Shown one piece after another: positions 17,218 through 25,674 of a stretch of 64,000 bases of DNA. Both the position numbers and the translations under genes were made by a program. The DNA is from Evansella alkalicola (GTDB lineage Bacteria > Bacillota > Bacilli > Bacillales > Salisediminibacteriaceae): assembly GCF_019042735.1 (NCBI RefSeq), contig NZ_JAHQCR010000088.1, forward strand, positions 248,001 to 312,000. The letters are read 5' to 3'. How positions within the stretch are numbered: position 1 is the first letter of the stretch; the number at the start of each line of letters is the position of its first letter. The notes below the pieces were generated by a model. It was not told the DNA's origin, did no database searches, and saw nothing but the letters and a program-made list of their open reading frames with translations.

Positions 17218-17634
17218 TTAAGCTCCATGTTCTTTTTTTGGTTGGTCTACTTCTTTTGGTTGTTCTAATTGAACGCCAACAACATGGACATTAACTTCAG
17301 AAAGTTGAATTGCAGTCATGTTTTCAAGAGTTTGATAGATATTTTCCTGAATTTTTTTACTTCCTTCTGGAATTGAGATTCCATAGTTCATTACTACATA
17401 AGCATCTACAATAATACCGTCTTCTGTGAGCTCAACTTTTACGCCTTTACCATGATTGTTTTTCCTACCTAGACGCTCCGCCACGCCTGAAGCAAAGTTC
17501 CCACGCATTGTAGCTACTCCCTCAACCTCTGAGGCTGCAAGACCTGCTATAATTTCAATTACTTCAGGGGAAATCTCTACTTTACCTAGTTCCTCTTTGT
17601 CCTCAGCCATGTGGATTAAATGGTTATCTTTCAT
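17218..17634 (-). CDS. Asp23/Gls24 family envelope stress protein YqhY
   Basis: 138 aa with the Asp23 domain (residues ~18-125: EISPEVIEIIAGLAASEVEGVATM, DAYVVMNYGISIPE, VNVHVVGVQLE). SD AAAGGAGGAG precedes ATG 17634. It is the third gene after accB-accC, as in B. subtilis, where YqhY restrains acetyl-CoA carboxylase. Its location in the accBC operon supports that role here. Ends at a strong terminator. Confidence 0.92.
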   Translation of the reverse strand: MKDNHLIHMAEDKEELGKVEISPEVIEIIAGLAASEVEGVATMRGNFASGVAERLGRKNNHGKGVKVELTEDGIIVDAYVVMNYGISIPEGSKKIQENIYQTLENMTAIQLSEVNVHVVGVQLEQPKEVDQPKKEHGA

Positions 17635-17657
17635 GGTGCTCTCCTCCTTTTTGAAGA

Positions 17658-19019
17658 TTAATCTTCATTTTCAGGCTTTAAAGAGTATTGTTCCAAAAAT
17701 TTCGTATTAAAATCGCCATTAACAAATACTTCATGATTGAATAGCCTTAAATGGAAAGGTATTGTAGTCTCAACACCCTCGATAACAAATTCACTTAAAG
17801 CCCGTCTCATTTTTGCGATTGCTTCTTCCCTTGTTTCACCGTAAGTGATAAGCTTGGCCACCATAGAATCATAAAACGGTGTGATCACATAACCAGGAAA
17901 AACTGCGCTGTCAACACGTACACCAAAGCCACCTGGCGGTAAATACATGTCAACTTTCCCTGGTGAGGGCATAAAGTTTTTATCTGGGTTTTCAGCATTA
18001 ATACGACACTCTATGGACCATCCTTTAAAAACAACTTCCTCTTGAGTATAGGAAAGCTTTTCTCCAGACGCAACTAAAATCTGTTCTTTTATGAGATCAA
18101 CACCTGTGACCATTTCTGTAACAGGGTGCTCTACTTGAATTCTAGTATTCATTTCCATGAAATAGAATTTATTATTTTTATGATCAAAAATAAACTCTAT
18201 CGTACCTGCTCCTACGTAATTAACAGCTTCGGCTGCACGTACTGCCGCATCCCCCATCTTAAACCGCATGTCTTCATCTAATGCCGGGGATGGGGTTTCC
18301 TCAACAAGTTTCTGTAATCTACGTTGGATTGTGCAATCACGTTCTCCTAAGTGAATGACATTTCCGTGAGTATCAGCCATTACTTGGATTTCTACATGAC
18401 GAAAATCTTCAATAAATTTTTCTAAGTAGACACCGGCATTCCCGAAATTCGCTTTAGCTTCCTTTTGAGTAACAGAAATCCCTTTACGCAATTCAGATTC
18501 ATTTTTGGCAACACGAATCCCTTTTCCTCCACCACCTGCTGTAGCTTTAATGATTACTGGATATCCAATTTCCTCAGCGAGCATAACACCCTCGTCGATG
18601 GATTGGATAATACCCTCAGAGCCAGGAACGACAGGAACACCTGCTTTTTTCATAGTCGTTCTAGCCACATCTTTTGTCCCCATTTGACTAATGGCTTCTG
18701 GACTGGGACCTATAAAAGTAATATTACAAGCTGCACAAATTTCTGCAAAATCTGCATTTTCAGCAAGAAAACCATATCCTGGGTGAATGGCGTCTACTTC
18801 AGTTAAAGTAGCCACGCTCATAATATTAGTGAAATTCAAATAACTATCAGATGATGAAGTGGGACCTATACAGTACGCTTCATCTGCCAAACGCACATGT
18901 AATGCATCACTATCAGCAGTGGAATAGACAGCCACTGTCTCAATATCAAGCTCTTTACATGCCCTAATAATTCTGACAGCTATTTCTCCTCTATTAGCTA
19001 TAAGTACTTTTTTTATCAT
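17658..19019 (-). CDS. accC: Acetyl-CoA carboxylase, biotin carboxylase subunit
   Basis: 453 aa ATP-grasp enzyme. N-terminal KKVLIANRGEIAVRIIRAC, HPGYGFLAENADFAE, the Gly-rich ATP loop ATAGGGGKGIRV, the catalytic EMNTRIQVEHPVTE and C-terminal RCRINAENP are present. It carboxylates biotin on AccB with bicarbonate and ATP, the first half of malonyl-CoA synthesis. It is 11 bp downstream of accB, one operon with asp23. Confidence 0.98.
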   Translation of the reverse strand: MIKKVLIANRGEIAVRIIRACKELDIETVAVYSTADSDALHVRLADEAYCIGPTSSSDSYLNFTNIMSVATLTEVDAIHPGYGFLAENADFAEICAACNITFIGPSPEAISQMGTKDVARTTMKKAGVPVVPGSEGIIQSIDEGVMLAEEIGYPVIIKATAGGGGKGIRVAKNESELRKGISVTQKEAKANFGNAGVYLEKFIEDFRHVEIQVMADTHGNVIHLGERDCTIQRRLQKLVEETPSPALDEDMRFKMGDAAVRAAEAVNYVGAGTIEFIFDHKNNKFYFMEMNTRIQVEHPVTEMVTGVDLIKEQILVASGEKLSYTQEEVVFKGWSIECRINAENPDKNFMPSPGKVDMYLPPGGFGVRVDSAVFPGYVITPFYDSMVAKLITYGETREEAIAKMRRALSEFVIEGVETTIPFHLRLFNHEVFVNGDFNTKFLEQYSLKPENED

Positions 19020-19030
19020 CGTTTCATCCC

Positions 19031-19558
19031 CTACTCAGGCTTCACTAAAAATAATTCTTGTCCGTATTCTACAAGTTGTCCATTTTCCACTAAGACTTCT
19101 ACGATCTCACCATTAACTTCAGCTTCAATCTCATTCATTAATTTCATCGCTTCTACAATACAAACAACACTATCTTCCTTAATTTTGTCCCCTGTCTTAA
19201 CATAAGGGTCAGAATCTGGAGAAGGTGCAGCATAGAATGTCCCTACCATCGGAGAAGTAATAGTATGTAAATTCCCTGAGACAGTAGCAGATGTACTTGT
19301 TCCTACTTCAGTTTCTGCTGGTGCTGTCTGTTTTTCAACATTTTCCGATGTTTGGCTTTGTGGCACTGTAGAACTTGTTGTTACTGTAGGTACTGTGGCT
19401 GGGACCGTTGATTGCTCCTGTACAATTTGCTGAACTTGTCCAACACTAGCTTGCTTCTTCATCGTAATTTTAGAACCGTTTTGTTCGAATTTAAATTCAT
19501 CAATGGATGAATCATCAATCAGTTTAATTAATTCTCTTATTTCTTGAATTTTTAACAT
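19031..19558 (-). CDS. accB: Acetyl-CoA carboxylase, biotin carboxyl carrier protein
   Basis: 175 aa. N-terminal ~35 residues associate with AccC. Residues ~37-95 are a flexible Thr/Val/Ser/Gln-rich linker. The lipoyl-type domain (residues ~97-175) has the biotinylated Lys in VEAMKLMNEI. SD GAGGAG precedes ATG 19558. First gene of accB-accC-asp23. Confidence 0.97.
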   Translation of the reverse strand: MLKIQEIRELIKLIDDSSIDEFKFEQNGSKITMKKQASVGQVQQIVQEQSTVPATVPTVTTSSTVPQSQTSENVEKQTAPAETEVGTSTSATVSGNLHTITSPMVGTFYAAPSPDSDPYVKTGDKIKEDSVVCIVEAMKLMNEIEAEVNGEIVEVLVENGQLVEYGQELFLVKPE

Positions 19559-19896
19559 TACTAGTCACTCCTCATCTAAGCCAATCTATTCGTTTTTTTT
19601 GTAAATACTCATAATATTTGTGATATTTTTATCATGTATTATGAGTTAGTCCTAAATTTATGCTACATCAATTTTAGTCAAATGAAAACCTTTTTTTATT
19701 TTTTTAACATAAAGACTCTTCTACTATTTTCTACAATTAATTGATGTCTCAAACAGAAATAACAATAATTTCACCCTGTACTACCATACCTATATATACT
19801 AATAAAAAATTATACCAAAAAATGCTACCCTCAAGCTGCTTCCGCTGCTTAAGAATAGCACTTTTTATAATGAATCGTTATAAGGGTACCTTTTCT
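19559..19896. promoter_or_regulatory. accB upstream region with 9-bp inverted repeat
   Basis: 338-bp AT-rich gap holding the accB operon start. A perfect inverted repeat ACTCATAAT (19607-19615)/ATTATGAGT (19638-19646), separated by 22 bp, lies 50-90 bp upstream of the ATG and could be an operator or leader hairpin. I see no gene and no clear -35/-10 pair. It does not match the FapR box. Confidence 0.35.
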
Positions 19897-20226
19897 TTAT
19901 TCCGTTACTGTGTCATTTTTATATTCTTTAAAAACTGGAAAATCCGATAAATTATCTGGAATTTTATCTTTCTCCAAAAGAATAATTTTTACGATATTTT
20001 TGTTTCTAGCCATATGGTATTTATCACCATACTCATTTTCTTTCGTAAATCTTTTTAGACTTTGGTAATCCTCTTCCTGGATTGAAATAGGTTCTGCATC
20101 ACCAGCAAGTTCTGGATCCTGCTCAAATCCTACTTCAAACTCCACAATTTGGATCTTATCATTTTTAATGTTTCTTGTTTGCTCTAGTACTGCTTTTGCT
20201 CCTTCAGTCAGATCCGACCATTCCAT
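19897..20226 (-). CDS. Orphan hypothetical protein, 109 aa
   Basis: Acidic soluble protein with no signal peptide or membrane segment (MEWSDLTEGAKAVLEQTRN start; FEVGFEQDPELAGD; IVKIILLEKDKIPDNL). I recognise no family. SD GGGAGAG is placed a few bases upstream of ATG 20226. It lies between the spoIIIA and accBC operons, where B. subtilis has nothing, next to the palindrome array. It could be a recent gain or a fast-evolving lineage gene. Confidence 0.6.
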   Translation of the reverse strand: MEWSDLTEGAKAVLEQTRNIKNDKIQIVEFEVGFEQDPELAGDAEPISIQEEDYQSLKRFTKENEYGDKYHMARNKNIVKIILLEKDKIPDNLSDFPVFKEYKNDTVTE

Positions 20227-20409
20227 GAGTCATCTCTCCCTTATCTACCTGTATGTACCCTCTATTACTTTTATAAGGGTTTCTGTTCCAATAGGGTATT
20301 ATACCATTCAAATTAAAGAAAATCATGTTTTTATATTTTTCTGTCTCATTTTTGTTTATTTCTGAAATGCTACCGTGAAAATTAATAGGATTCACTCGGA
20401 CCGATGAGC

Positions 20410-20646
20410 GATCAGGTATGAAATTTTGGTTTTTCTATTTTTCATACCTGATCAGGCGGTGATCTGGTATGAGATTTTGGTTTTTCCATTTTTCATACCT
20501 GATCAGGCGGTGATCAGGTATGAGATTTTACTTTTTCTATTTTTCGTACCTGATCAGGCGGTGATCGGGTATGAGATTTTGGTTTTCTATTTTTCATACC
20601 TGATCAGGTGGTGATCGGGTATGAGATTTTGGTTTTCTATTTTTAT
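20410..20646. repeat. Tandem palindrome array, type A (51-bp units)
   Basis: Units begin at 20410, 20461, 20512, 20563 and 20613 (spacing 51, 51, 51, 50). Each is GATCAGGTATGA, then an ATTTTGGTTTTTCTATTT-like core, then TCATACCTGATC: a 12-bp perfect or near-perfect inverted repeat with a ~23-nt centre. The last unit loses its right arm and runs into the type B array. Confidence 0.9.
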
Positions 20647-21150
20647 CGACAGATTTGCGTTTTTGAGAAACAAATCTGTCGGTTAACCTTTCTCTTATAG
20701 ACAGTTTTGCGTTTTCATACATCAAAACTGTCGGTATTCCATGCTCTATTCGACAGTTTTGCTTTTTCTAACATCAAATCTGCCGGTATTCCATGCTCTA
20801 TTCGACAGTTTTGCGTTTTCTAACATCAAATCTGTCGGTAACCCTTGCTCTATTCGACAGTTTTGCGTTTTCATACATCAAATCTGTCGGTATTCCATGC
20901 TCTATTCGACAGTTTTGCGTTTTCTAACATCAAATCTGTCGGTAACCCTTGCTCTATTCGACAGTTTTGCTTTTTCTAACATCGAAACTGTCGGTATTCC
21001 ATGCTCTATTCGACAGTTTTGCGTTTTCTAACATCAAATCTGTCGGTAACCCTTGCTCTATTCGACAGTTTTACGTTTTCTAACATCGAAACTGTCGGTT
21101 ATCCTTGCTCTATTCGACAGTTTTGCTTTTTCATACATCAAATCTGATCA
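20647..21150. repeat. Tandem palindrome array, type B (exact 52-bp units)
   Basis: Ten units start at 20647, 20699, 20751, 20803, 20855, 20907, 20959, 21011, 21063 and 21115, each exactly 52 bp. Each reads CGACAGTTTTG, core CGTTTTCTAACAT, right arm CAAATCTGTCG or C(G/A)AAACTGTCG, spacer. The spacers alternate between TATTCCATGCTCTATT and TAACCCTTGCTCTATT, giving a 104-bp higher-order period. The first unit has a perfect 11-bp stem (CGACAGATTTG/CAAATCTGTCG). No unique spacers, so it is not CRISPR. Confidence 0.92.
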
Positions 21151-21237
21151 GCTCTCGATCAGGTATGAGATTCTCGATTTTCCATTTTTCATCCTGATCA
21201 GGAGTCGATCAGGTATGAGATTTTACTTTTTCTAAAG
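21151..21237. repeat. Return to type A palindrome units
   Basis: After a hybrid junction (CAAATCTGATCAG) two more GATCAGGTATGAGATT copies start at 21157 and 21207 (50 bp apart), the first closed by CATCCTGATCAGG. The array ends in TTTTTCTAAAGAAATAGAAAAA. Confidence 0.85.
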
Positions 21238-21241
21238 AAAT

Positions 21242-21285
21242 AGAAAAAACGAGACAAATTCATTATGTGAAAAGTCTCGTTTTTG
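21242..21285. terminator. Terminator after the spoIIIA operon
   Basis: ACGAGAC (21249-21255) and GTCTCGT (21274-21280) pair around an 18-nt loop. Minus-strand readout ends in GTTTTTTCT; the plus side also has TTTTTG, so it may act both ways. Confidence 0.7.
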
Positions 21286-21385
21286 TGCTCTATATAATAT
21301 TAAGTTTTCCCCTTCTAAACAGTACCACTTATTCTGAAGGATTACTTCCCTTCTGATTACACCCGCCCGTATCTATTGAGCCTAT

Positions 21386-21994
21386 TTAGTTACCTGGTTG
21401 GAAGCCAACCTCAGCACGCTTATTACCAAAGTGGTCATAAGACAAGGCCATAATTTCTAGCGTTTGCTCTTCTGTTAAATCATCAGCTTTCACATAAATC
21501 TTCACATTGTTTTCATCTGCAATTACAAGTGCATCTTCATAACCTTTTGAACGAAGTACTGTTTCAATCATTTCTTCTTTTTGAGCTAATGTTTCTAAGT
21601 TAGTCACTTGATCAAATGCTTGACTTTGCACCTCTGCATTTGCTTCAGCAGATGTTAATACGTCTACATAGTCATCTCTTAGACGACCTCTTGAATCTTG
21701 ACGTTGTAATCGAATTTGAGTAAACATTTCATCCACATCTACATCTGGGAAAGATCCGTCACCAAGAACCTCTTCAACGTCCTCAAGCTCAATAAATTGT
21801 AATTCATCACTGTCATTTAACCAGTCCAATCCATCTAAGCCTTCCTCTGATACACCTTCTTCGTTTTGTTGCCCTTCTTCATCACCTAATGCACCTTGCT
21901 GCTCAATGCGATCCATTTGAATGTAATAAACGGATAGAACTACAATTAAACTTAACATTGTCAATAACCATACTGTTTGTCTTTTAAGTACCAT
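21386..21994 (-). CDS. spoIIIAH: Stage III sporulation protein AH
   Basis: 202 aa. One N-terminal transmembrane segment (residues ~9-26), an acidic linker, and a C-terminal YscJ/FliF-like ring-building domain (residues ~95-200, ending DHFGNKRAEVGFQPGN). It spans the intermembrane space and binds SpoIIQ of the forespore, forming the mother cell-forespore channel. Last gene of the operon; its start touches the spoIIIAG stop. Confidence 0.95.
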   Translation of the reverse strand: MVLKRQTVWLLTMLSLIVVLSVYYIQMDRIEQQGALGDEEGQQNEEGVSEEGLDGLDWLNDSDELQFIELEDVEEVLGDGSFPDVDVDEMFTQIRLQRQDSRGRLRDDYVDVLTSAEANAEVQSQAFDQVTNLETLAQKEEMIETVLRSKGYEDALVIADENNVKIYVKADDLTEEQTLEIMALSYDHFGNKRAEVGFQPGN

Positions 21995-22665
21995 TACGAT
22001 TCCTCCTCTGTTTTCTTAGGTAATACTGAAATTCGATGGGAAGGTAAGTCTAGAACCCTGCTTACGGCTTCTATTACCCACGATTTCACTTGGATGTTTT
22101 CCACCCCTTTTGCAACAACAAGTACGCCGCGTATGTCAGGTTTCTCTGTCTTAATTATGAGGGGCTCTTCCTTATCCCCGTTTCTAATAGTGACTACTTG
22201 TGAATCCTTTGTTCTGTCCTCAACCTCCCTTGTTCCGCCTTCGCGATCAGTTTCATTCGTAAATTGTTCACTTATATTTTCATTACTTTTGAAAACTGTT
22301 TTTTCAGATTCCGCTAGATTTACTACAACGGAAACATCTGATATCCCTACTACCTGCTCTAAAGCTCTCTCCAATTGAGATTCATAAAAGGATTCATAAT
22401 CAGACATAGTTGAGAGTTCCTTCGGCTTGTTATCGGAAAAAGCTTCAGTAACAGGTTCTTCTTCTTCCACATCATCTTGAATTACTGGTAAAGCTGATGG
22501 CTCCCCAGTATCCCTGAACTGTGAACCTATCATCATAAACATCACACCTAAAAGGAGCAAAACTGCTAAATATTTAATGTTTATTTTTTTTCCTGACCCT
22601 TTCCCTTTTAGGTCAAATGATTTAAACCATTGCACCTCTTTGCCATTATCCTTTTTATCCCCCAC
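21994..22665 (-). CDS. spoIIIAG: Stage III sporulation protein AG
   Basis: 223 aa. A basic N-terminus, one transmembrane segment (residues ~29-46) and a ring-building domain with the DYESFYESQLERALEQVVGISDVSVVVNL region. A family-typical insertion rich in charged residues (residues ~125-165) lies between strands. It forms a large oligomeric ring in the SpoIIIA-SpoIIQ channel. Overlaps spoIIIAH by one base. Confidence 0.95.
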   Translation of the reverse strand: MGDKKDNGKEVQWFKSFDLKGKGSGKKINIKYLAVLLLLGVMFMMIGSQFRDTGEPSALPVIQDDVEEEEPVTEAFSDNKPKELSTMSDYESFYESQLERALEQVVGISDVSVVVNLAESEKTVFKSNENISEQFTNETDREGGTREVEDRTKDSQVVTIRNGDKEEPLIIKTEKPDIRGVLVVAKGVENIQVKSWVIEAVSRVLDLPSHRISVLPKKTEEES

Positions 22666-22666
22666 T

Positions 22667-23320
22667 TCACTCCTCCCCTCCTTTCATATCAACATGAATT
22701 TTATCCTCTGGAATAGACCACAGCCCCGATAAAAATGAGGTAATTTCCCCATTACTGTTATTTTTTTTATCATCATCATTATTTGGAGCTTCCCTTTCAA
22801 TTTTCACAGGTTCAATTGTGACAACTCCTACGCTCTCTTGTTCAGACTCTGCTTCTTCCCCTTCTTCCTGCACAACTACATATACATCTGAAAGATTTTG
22901 AGTTAAATTTTCTAGTAAATGCTCGTCTTCTGAAAAAGAATCAAATGTAATCATAATGTCTAATAGCACCACCCCAAATTGTTCCTTTAGCTCACCTGAG
23001 GCTTGTTCTCTTAATTGGACAGCCCCTTGTTCTGAAATATATGCAAGATATTCCTTTTCTATATCCATTTTCTTTGATTCCATTGCTGCAGCTTCTTCAT
23101 CGAAGGAATCATCAGTCCAATTCGACACTTCCTTCAATAAATCTTCAGGATCCGCTTGAAAGATAGATAATATAGGTTGAAGCATGACCATGAGTAGCAT
23201 GAGTCCTACGACAAGCTTTACATATCTTTGAATCTTTGAGTTTGGTAGGATCAATTCCAGAATTGTAGCAAATAAAATAATGAGAATAATATTAGTTACC
23301 CATGCTGTGATAAGCCCCAT
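22667..23320 (-). CDS. spoIIIAF: Stage III sporulation protein AF
   Basis: 217 aa. Two N-terminal transmembrane segments (residues ~5-24 and ~35-53, including KLVVGLMLLMVMLQPIL), then a ring-building-like soluble domain (residues ~85-150) and a polar tail. Engulfment-channel membrane component. Eighteen bases after spoIIIAE; one base before spoIIIAG. Confidence 0.94.
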   Translation of the reverse strand: MGLITAWVTNIILIILFATILELILPNSKIQRYVKLVVGLMLLMVMLQPILSIFQADPEDLLKEVSNWTDDSFDEEAAAMESKKMDIEKEYLAYISEQGAVQLREQASGELKEQFGVVLLDIMITFDSFSEDEHLLENLTQNLSDVYVVVQEEGEEAESEQESVGVVTIEPVKIEREAPNNDDDKKNNSNGEITSFLSGLWSIPEDKIHVDMKGGEE

Positions 23321-23338
23321 GTCATTCCCCCCTTTTTA

Positions 23339-24514
23339 CTAACGCATCATAAGCGATAAATTACCTGAAATAATAATGATCGTAATTGCTAGGAAAAACA
23401 TTAATGAAACAGCAGCCAATGCTCCAAAAATAAATAGCATAGATTTCCCCATAATCGACAGGCATTGAATGATGGGGCCTCCACCTAAGGGCTGTAAAAT
23501 TGCTGCAGTAAAGCTATATATAATTGCTATAGACAGGACCTTTAACGCTGGGAATATACAAACGAGTAAGAGAATTACCAGTCCAACAACTCCCACCGTA
23601 TTTTTCACAAGAAGAGAAGCTCCCATCACTGTATCTGCAGCATCAGTAAACATCCTACCTACAACAGGAATAAAGTTACCTGTAACAAATTTAGCAGTCT
23701 TTACTGCAATGCCATCTGCTACTGCAGCAGTTGCCCCCTGTACGGAAAGCACCCCCAGGAAAACTGTTAGGAAAATCCCTAAGCTTCCAACGGCAATATT
23801 TCTTATAAAAGTTGCCAACTTTGTTACTTTATAATGATCCGTCATTGTACTGACGATAAATAATAGGGTTGATAATAACAAGAGTGGGAGTACTACATAT
23901 TGGACAAAAACGCCACTTGTATGAACGAGAAACATGATAATTGGATGAAATAACGCTACAGAAGTCACACTCCCTGTCGTAGCCATTAGAACTAGTAACA
24001 AGGGTACTAGCGCGATCATAAAACTGCTCATAACTTCTATCGTTTGCTGTGTGTACTCTACAGCCACATGAAAACTGTTTAGTGCAATGATTAAAAGGAC
24101 CATAAAAGTGATTGCGTAGGCAATCTTACTAATATTATGTTTTTCAAAGGCTTGTTGGAGTTGTGCTAGGACCATACTTAAAACAGCAAGGATAACTAGA
24201 GAACCAAGTAACCTCCCGTTAGCAAATATCTCGTGAAATAAGAACTGTAAAAAACCAAGGAGCCATTCGCTCGGGGAAAATTCCTTCTCTCCCCTTATAA
24301 ACTCCATGAAACTTCCTCTTTGACTTTCTGGCAAATACCCTCCATATTGATGAAGGACATCTTCCCAAAACTGTCCAATTTCCTCTAAACCTAAACGTTC
24401 TAGCTGACTCTCAACGAGCTCGTCCTGTGGAGCAACCGTCCCTTCTCCAAGGACGGTTTGAGGGAGAAGAAGAAAGGAAATAAAAAATATAAAAATGATA
24501 TAAAACTTCTTCAT
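23339..24514 (-). CDS. spoIIIAE: Stage III sporulation protein AE
   Basis: 391 aa. Signal-peptide-like N-terminus (residues 1-24), a ~65-residue extracytoplasmic part, and about seven transmembrane helices from residue ~85 to the end. It is the polytopic member of the SpoIIIA complex and has resemblance to transport permeases. TGNFIPVVGRMFTDAADTVMG is the conserved central loop. Co-directional with AD (14-bp gap). Confidence 0.95.
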   Translation of the reverse strand: MKKFYIIFIFFISFLLLPQTVLGEGTVAPQDELVESQLERLGLEEIGQFWEDVLHQYGGYLPESQRGSFMEFIRGEKEFSPSEWLLGFLQFLFHEIFANGRLLGSLVILAVLSMVLAQLQQAFEKHNISKIAYAITFMVLLIIALNSFHVAVEYTQQTIEVMSSFMIALVPLLLVLMATTGSVTSVALFHPIIMFLVHTSGVFVQYVVLPLLLLSTLLFIVSTMTDHYKVTKLATFIRNIAVGSLGIFLTVFLGVLSVQGATAAVADGIAVKTAKFVTGNFIPVVGRMFTDAADTVMGASLLVKNTVGVVGLVILLLVCIFPALKVLSIAIIYSFTAAILQPLGGGPIIQCLSIMGKSMLFIFGALAAVSLMFFLAITIIIISGNLSLMMR

Positions 24515-24528
24515 CTTCTACCCTCCTA

Positions 24529-24915
24529 CTAAGGAATGAACCCGATTATTGTTTCGATGATGACAGATATAATAGGGATTGCCATTACCATGATTAACAC
24601 TTTCCCAGCCAACTCAATTTTGGATGCCATTGCTCCCTGACCAGCGTCTTTCGCTATTTGCGCGCCAAATTCAGCGATATAAGCGATACCGATTATCTTT
24701 AAAACCGTTTGAACATATACGATGTTGACGTTAGCTTTATCAGCCAATTCCTCAAGCATTGTGATAATTGCTGCAATTTTATCAATTAAAAATATAAAGA
24801 TGATGACACCGACGAATACAACGAGTAAGAATGCAAATATAGGTTTATGTTCCTTTACAACTAAAGCTAAGAACGTTGCTAACATACCTAAGCCGACGAT
24901 TTGGATGATTTCAAT
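24529..24915 (-). CDS. spoIIIAD: Stage III sporulation protein AD (probable ATT start)
   Basis: Three membrane segments; conserved NVNIVYVQTVLKIIGIAYIAEFGAQIAKDAGQGAMAS. The first in-frame ATG (24885) would remove the conserved beginning EIIQIVGLG and has no SD. Upstream in frame the only sense codons before two stops are CTT and ATT. ATT at 24915 lies 8-9 nt from a strong SD (AGGGGGTGA) and restores the family N-terminus, giving 128 aa. I therefore choose ATT, a rare start codon known from infC. If wrong, the gene is 24529..24885. Confidence 0.85.
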   Translation of the reverse strand: MEIIQIVGLGMLATFLALVVKEHKPIFAFLLVVFVGVIIFIFLIDKIAAIITMLEELADKANVNIVYVQTVLKIIGIAYIAEFGAQIAKDAGQGAMASKIELAGKVLIMVMAIPIISVIIETIIGFIP

Positions 24916-24932
24916 AAGTCATCACCCCCTGA

Positions 24933-25139
24933 TCAGCTTTGAAAGAGAAAAACACTACGAATCTTCTGGAACAAGTCATCCACAACTGTTGCTACCATAT
25001 ACAAGACGACAACGAAAGCAATCAACGTAACCCAATTCGCAATTTCCTCTTTCCCCATTTGTTTTAAAACCGTATGAATCATCGCGACGACGATACCTAC
25101 GCCTGCTATTTGAAAAATTAATCCTACATCATAATTCAT
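24933..25139 (-). CDS. spoIIIAC: Stage III sporulation protein AC
   Basis: 68 aa from ATG 25139 (SD GAGGGGGGAT); the frame extends to 25157 but the family is 68 aa and begins just before VGLIFQIAGVGIVVAM. Two transmembrane helices. Similar in fold to SpoIIIAD, both small channel components. Confidence 0.95.
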   Translation of the reverse strand: MNYDVGLIFQIAGVGIVVAMIHTVLKQMGKEEIANWVTLIAFVVVLYMVATVVDDLFQKIRSVFLFQS

Positions 25140-25161
25140 ATTGATCCCCCCTCGCACCTCT

Positions 25162-25674
25162 CTAGAGCATAATAATTACGATAAGAACTCCCCCGAGGAA
25201 ACCGAGGCTCTTATACATAGATTCAAACTTCTTTTGAGATTCCATTGCGTCTTTTTCCTCTTGATCAAAATAAGAGATGGCAAGTCTTATTTGCTTTCTT
25301 TGGTTTTCCAAGTCCTGAAGCCCAAGTGTTTGACCAAATTGAGTCAATGTATTTATTTCTGAAGCATATAAATCAGTCGTTTTTGCCCACTTTTTTATCA
25401 TAGAATTCCATATTTCCGGTGCCGAGCTCTCTTCTGTCTCTAGCCTGTTAGCTACTTCGTGAAATAAGGAGCTAATTGGTGAAGGTACTTGATTCCCTAC
25501 CTTTTCACATGCTAGGGGTAGGGGAGTCATTCCAAATACCATTTCCGTTTCCAGTGATTCAAAGGCTATTTTTAAATATCTAATTTGTTTTGTTCTTCTA
25601 GTAAGCTTACGAGCCAGTTCAAATCCAAAAAAAGTAGATGCTGCAATAATCAACAGTGCGCCTATTATTTTCAT
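25162..25674 (-). CDS. spoIIIAB: Stage III sporulation protein AB
   Basis: 170 aa. N-terminal transmembrane segment, a helical GspF-like domain (residues ~30-145: LKIAFESLETEMVFGMTPLPLA, LTQFGQTLGLQDLENQ) and a C-terminal transmembrane segment (SLGFLGGVLIVIIML). Resembles the platform proteins of type II secretion. ATG overlaps the spoIIIAA stop (ATGA). Confidence 0.95.
   Translation of the reverse strand: MKIIGALLIIAASTFFGFELARKLTRRTKQIRYLKIAFESLETEMVFGMTPLPLACEKVGNQVPSPISSLFHEVANRLETEESSAPEIWNSMIKKWAKTTDLYASEINTLTQFGQTLGLQDLENQRKQIRLAISYFDQEEKDAMESQKKFESMYKSLGFLGGVLIVIIML

Noticed and set aside
20426..21235. Plus-strand reading frames across the palindrome array
   Set aside because: Their sequences are periodic translations of the 51- and 52-bp units, with no ribosome binding sites; they are repeat artefacts.
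20410..21237. CRISPR array
   Set aside because: Units are palindromic, contiguous at 51-52 bp, with repeated rather than unique spacers, and no cas genes are near.
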